From contig URDM01000042.1 in NCBI GenBank assembly GCA_900546575.1, positions 1 to 26,249 of the forward strand: 26,249 nucleotides of DNA. The letters run 5' to 3'. The position numbers and the translations under genes were made by a program. The stretch is from an uncultured Prevotella sp. GTDB taxonomy: Bacteria > Bacteroidota > Bacteroidia > Bacteroidales > Bacteroidaceae. The notes under the pieces were generated by a model that did no database searches, was not told the DNA's origin, and was given only the letters and a program-made list of their open reading frames with translations. Shown piece by piece: positions 24,052 to 26,249 of the stretch (positions within the stretch are counted from its first letter, which is position 1; each line of letters begins with the position of its first letter).

Positions 24052-26249
24052 ATGAAGAAAGCAATAACATTATTACTGTTTTTGATAATATCGGCTGCAG
24101 CAATGGCCGATGGCGTACGCTTTAAGGTGTCGGGACGTGTGCTCGACGACCGTACTATGCTGCCGCTACAATATGCCATTGTCAAGGTGTCGAACCTTGA
24201 ATTGTGGGCTGCAACCGATGCCAACGGCAAGTTTGCCATTGAGAATGTACCCCAAGGAGCAGCCTCGATTGAGGTGAGCACTTTGGGATATGTCACCCGC
24301 ACCGTACAATTCAACATCAACCGCAACACCGACCTTAAGAACATCCGACTGAATGAGGCCGACCTTAGCATCCCGGGCGTGGAGGTGACGGCACGCAAGA
24401 GGTCGACTACGGGCACCACGACATACTCTATCGACCGCACCACGCTCGACCACTCGCAGGCCCTGTCGCTCAACGACATCATGGCACTGCTGCCTGGCGG
24501 ACAGACCATCAATTCCACCCTGACCGACGACTCGCGCATGGCGCTGCGCTCCGCAACTGGCGAGAAGGGCAACGCCGCATTCGGCACTGCCATTGAGATA
24601 GACGGAATGCGACTGAACAACAACGCAAGCATGAGCGAGACACAGTCGGCTTCAACACGCAACATTTCTACCTCCAACATTGAGAGCATTGAGGTGATAG
24701 CCGGAATACCAGGCGTTGAGTATGGCGATATAAGCAACGGCGTGGTCAAAGTGAACACCCGCCGTGGACACACCCCATGGATTGTAGAGGCTTCGATGAA
24801 TCCGTACACCCGACAGGTAGCACTGAGCAAGGGCATGGCATTGGCACATAATGCCGGTACGCTCAACTTCTCCTTGGAACATGCACGCTCATTCACCGAC
24901 ATCGCATCGCCACATACAGCGTATAGCCGCAACATTCTGTCGGCTACCTACAATAAGGTGTTCCACATAAAAGGCTCAAGTCTCAATATGACAGCCGGAC
25001 TTACGGGCAACATCGGCGGATATAATTCGGAGGCCGACCCCGACGCTTTTCGCAATACCTATCAGCGTCAGCGCGACAACCAGCTGCGTGCCAATCTGAT
25101 GCTCGACTGGCTCTGCAACAGCAAGCGCTCGGGAGTGTTCAACGTTGCATTGCAGGCAGCCTTCTCTACAGCCGACCGACGCTCGGAGAACAACACCAAC
25201 ACATCGTCGTCGTCAACCCAAGCCTATCTGCACACCATGACCAACGGTTATGCCATAGCCCAGGACTATGCAGACGGCATTGGCACGGGCAGCATCATTC
25301 TTGGACCGACTGGCTACTGGTATGTGCGCTCGTTCAACGACCAGAAGCCACAGAGCCTGCAGTTTAAGCTAAAAGGCGAGTGGACACGACGCATTCTCGG
25401 AGCCGTGAACAAGCTGACTGTCGGCACCGAACTAAACTCCACACGCAACAACGGTCAGGGCACATACTACGACGACATGCGTCTGGCTCCCACATGGCGA
25501 CCATACGACTACAGTCTCCTGCCAACGATGCACAGTCTGGCGATGTACATAGAGGAACGCCTTACGATAGGCAGACTGATGCTCGTAGGCGGACTGCGTG
25601 ACGACATCACTATGATCAGCGGTTCTGACTACGGCACAGCAGCAAGCCTCTCGCCACGACTAAACGCACGCTATAATATAATAAAAGGTAAGAACGCGTC
25701 GCTCACGCTGCATGCCGGCTATGGCAAAAGCGTTAAGCTGCCATCGTTTCAGGTGCTCTATCCTGCCGACACTTATACCGACCGACTAGTGTTCACACCA
25801 GGTTCTACTGCCAACGGCAAGGCTTACTACGCCTACTACACCAACGTGCAGCGTGCCATATACAACAGCAATCTGAAATGGCAACACTCCAATCAGGTGG
25901 AGGCAGGATTGGACGCAACCGTCGGCAAGGCGCGGCTGAGCGTTTCGGCATTCTGGAGTCGCACGTACAACCCGTATCAGACACTGAACATATACACCCC
26001 CTTTGCCTACAACCAGACGTCGCAGTCGGCTCTTGAGGGATGCGGGATTGCCGCAGCCGACCGCATATACAGTGTCAACCCATCAACCGGTGTGGTAAGA
26101 GTGACATCCGCCACCAACGGCAACTCCGTAACCCTACCCTACTCCACCCGCCGCACATACACCGCCAACCGTCAGTATGTGAACGGTTCGCCCGTTACGC
26201 GCTACGGACTGGAATGGGTGGCAGAGATGCCCATCATCAGCAACCGTCA
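24052..26249 (+). CDS. TonB-dependent receptor with carboxypeptidase-regulatory-like domain, partial at the right edge
   Basis: The frame is open from ATG 24052 to the window end (732 codons) with no stop, so the C-terminus is missing. A signal peptide (MKKAITLLLFLIISAAAMA) is followed by a carboxypeptidase-regulatory-like domain at about 23-110 (FKVSGRVLDDRTMLPLQYA, TDANGKFAIENVPQGAASIE), a plug at about 115-235 (LNDIMALLPGG, IEIDGMRLNNN, IESIEVIAGIPGVEYGDISN) and then barrel strands. There is no STN domain, so it is not expected to signal to FecR. It lacks SusC hallmarks such as LKDAAATAIYGSRAANG, and belongs instead with receptors for metal chelates, cofactors or peptides that work without SusD. 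Its base composition is clearly richer in G+C than operon B. Substrate is unknown. Confidence 0.88.
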   Translation, partial: MKKAITLLLFLIISAAAMADGVRFKVSGRVLDDRTMLPLQYAIVKVSNLELWAATDANGKFAIENVPQGAASIEVSTLGYVTRTVQFNINRNTDLKNIRLNEADLSIPGVEVTARKRSTTGTTTYSIDRTTLDHSQALSLNDIMALLPGGQTINSTLTDDSRMALRSATGEKGNAAFGTAIEIDGMRLNNNASMSETQSASTRNISTSNIESIEVIAGIPGVEYGDISNGVVKVNTRRGHTPWIVEASMNPYTRQVALSKGMALAHNAGTLNFSLEHARSFTDIASPHTAYSRNILSATYNKVFHIKGSSLNMTAGLTGNIGGYNSEADPDAFRNTYQRQRDNQLRANLMLDWLCNSKRSGVFNVALQAAFSTADRRSENNTNTSSSSTQAYLHTMTNGYAIAQDYADGIGTGSIILGPTGYWYVRSFNDQKPQSLQFKLKGEWTRRILGAVNKLTVGTELNSTRNNGQGTYYDDMRLAPTWRPYDYSLLPTMHSLAMYIEERLTIGRLMLVGGLRDDITMISGSDYGTAASLSPRLNARYNIIKGKNASLTLHAGYGKSVKLPSFQVLYPADTYTDRLVFTPGSTANGKAYYAYYTNVQRAIYNSNLKWQHSNQVEAGLDATVGKARLSVSAFWSRTYNPYQTLNIYTPFAYNQTSQSALEGCGIAAADRIYSVNPSTGVVRVTSATNGNSVTLPYSTRRTYTANRQYVNGSPVTRYGLEWVAEMPIISNR

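Noticed and set aside
24012..24935. Long open frame (307 codons) on the minus strand
   Set aside because: It lies opposite the TonB receptor gene, whose frame has a signal peptide and clear domain motifs; the antisense translation is low-complexity and resembles no family. Its length reflects the G+C-rich codon pattern of the real gene.

Overview
The window comes from a Bacteroidota (Bacteroidetes) genome, most likely a Prevotella-type gut or oral member of Bacteroidales. The evidence is two SusC/SusD-type outer-membrane transport operons, lipoproteins with acidic residues right after the lipidated cysteine, an ECF sigma/FecR pair, TonB-dependent receptors with carboxypeptidase-regulatory-like N-termini, and promoters of the Bacteroidetes TTTG / TAnnTTTG type. 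Genus assignment is an inference from overall look, not from a marker gene. No rRNA, tRNA or CRISPR was seen.

Layout. Positions 1-62 hold the last codons of an unrelated plus-strand ORF that abuts a truncated S9 peptidase (54-1625, minus). Operon B (minus, transcribed from 11745 down to 1830) encodes SusC, SusD, a DUF4843-like lipoprotein, a PKD-like lipoprotein and an intact S9 (DPP IV-like) peptidase, ending in a hairpin terminator at 1739-1767. Upstream of it is a TlpA/thioredoxin-like protein (11930-13258) with its own terminator, preceded by an unusual cluster of four 21-bp-spaced dyad repeats (13302-13382). Operon A (minus, from 21696 down to 13449) is fecR, susC, susD, DUF4843-like and PKD-like. 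Its susC is split by a frameshift at a run of seven G. Divergent from fecR is the ECF sigma factor (plus, 21822-22376). A second TlpA-like gene (22464-23789, minus) faces the sigma gene across a bidirectional terminator. A third TonB-dependent receptor (24052 onwards, plus) runs off the right edge.

How the genes work together. The order SusC-SusD-DUF4843-PKD matches, from memory, the Bacteroides thetaiotaomicron BT2264-BT2261 transporter, described as an oligopeptide importer with two extra surface lipoproteins. No glycoside hydrolase or other carbohydrate-active enzyme is present, whereas prolyl-oligopeptidase-family peptidases are. The locus therefore looks like duplicated peptide-uptake machinery: surface lipoproteins capture peptides, SusC/SusD pulls them across the outer membrane using TonB, S9 peptidases trim them in the periplasm, and two TlpA-like proteins may handle thiols or disulfides there. 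The STN domains on both SusC proteins, with FecR and the ECF sigma factor, suggest substrate-induced control by cell-surface signalling.

Most noteworthy: the 21-bp dyad repeat cluster upstream of the first tlpA-like gene; the poly-G frameshift in susC of operon A (phase variation, slippage, decay or sequencing error); a 149-bp identical tract shared by the two otherwise diverged tlpA-like genes; and the truncated peptidase at the left edge.
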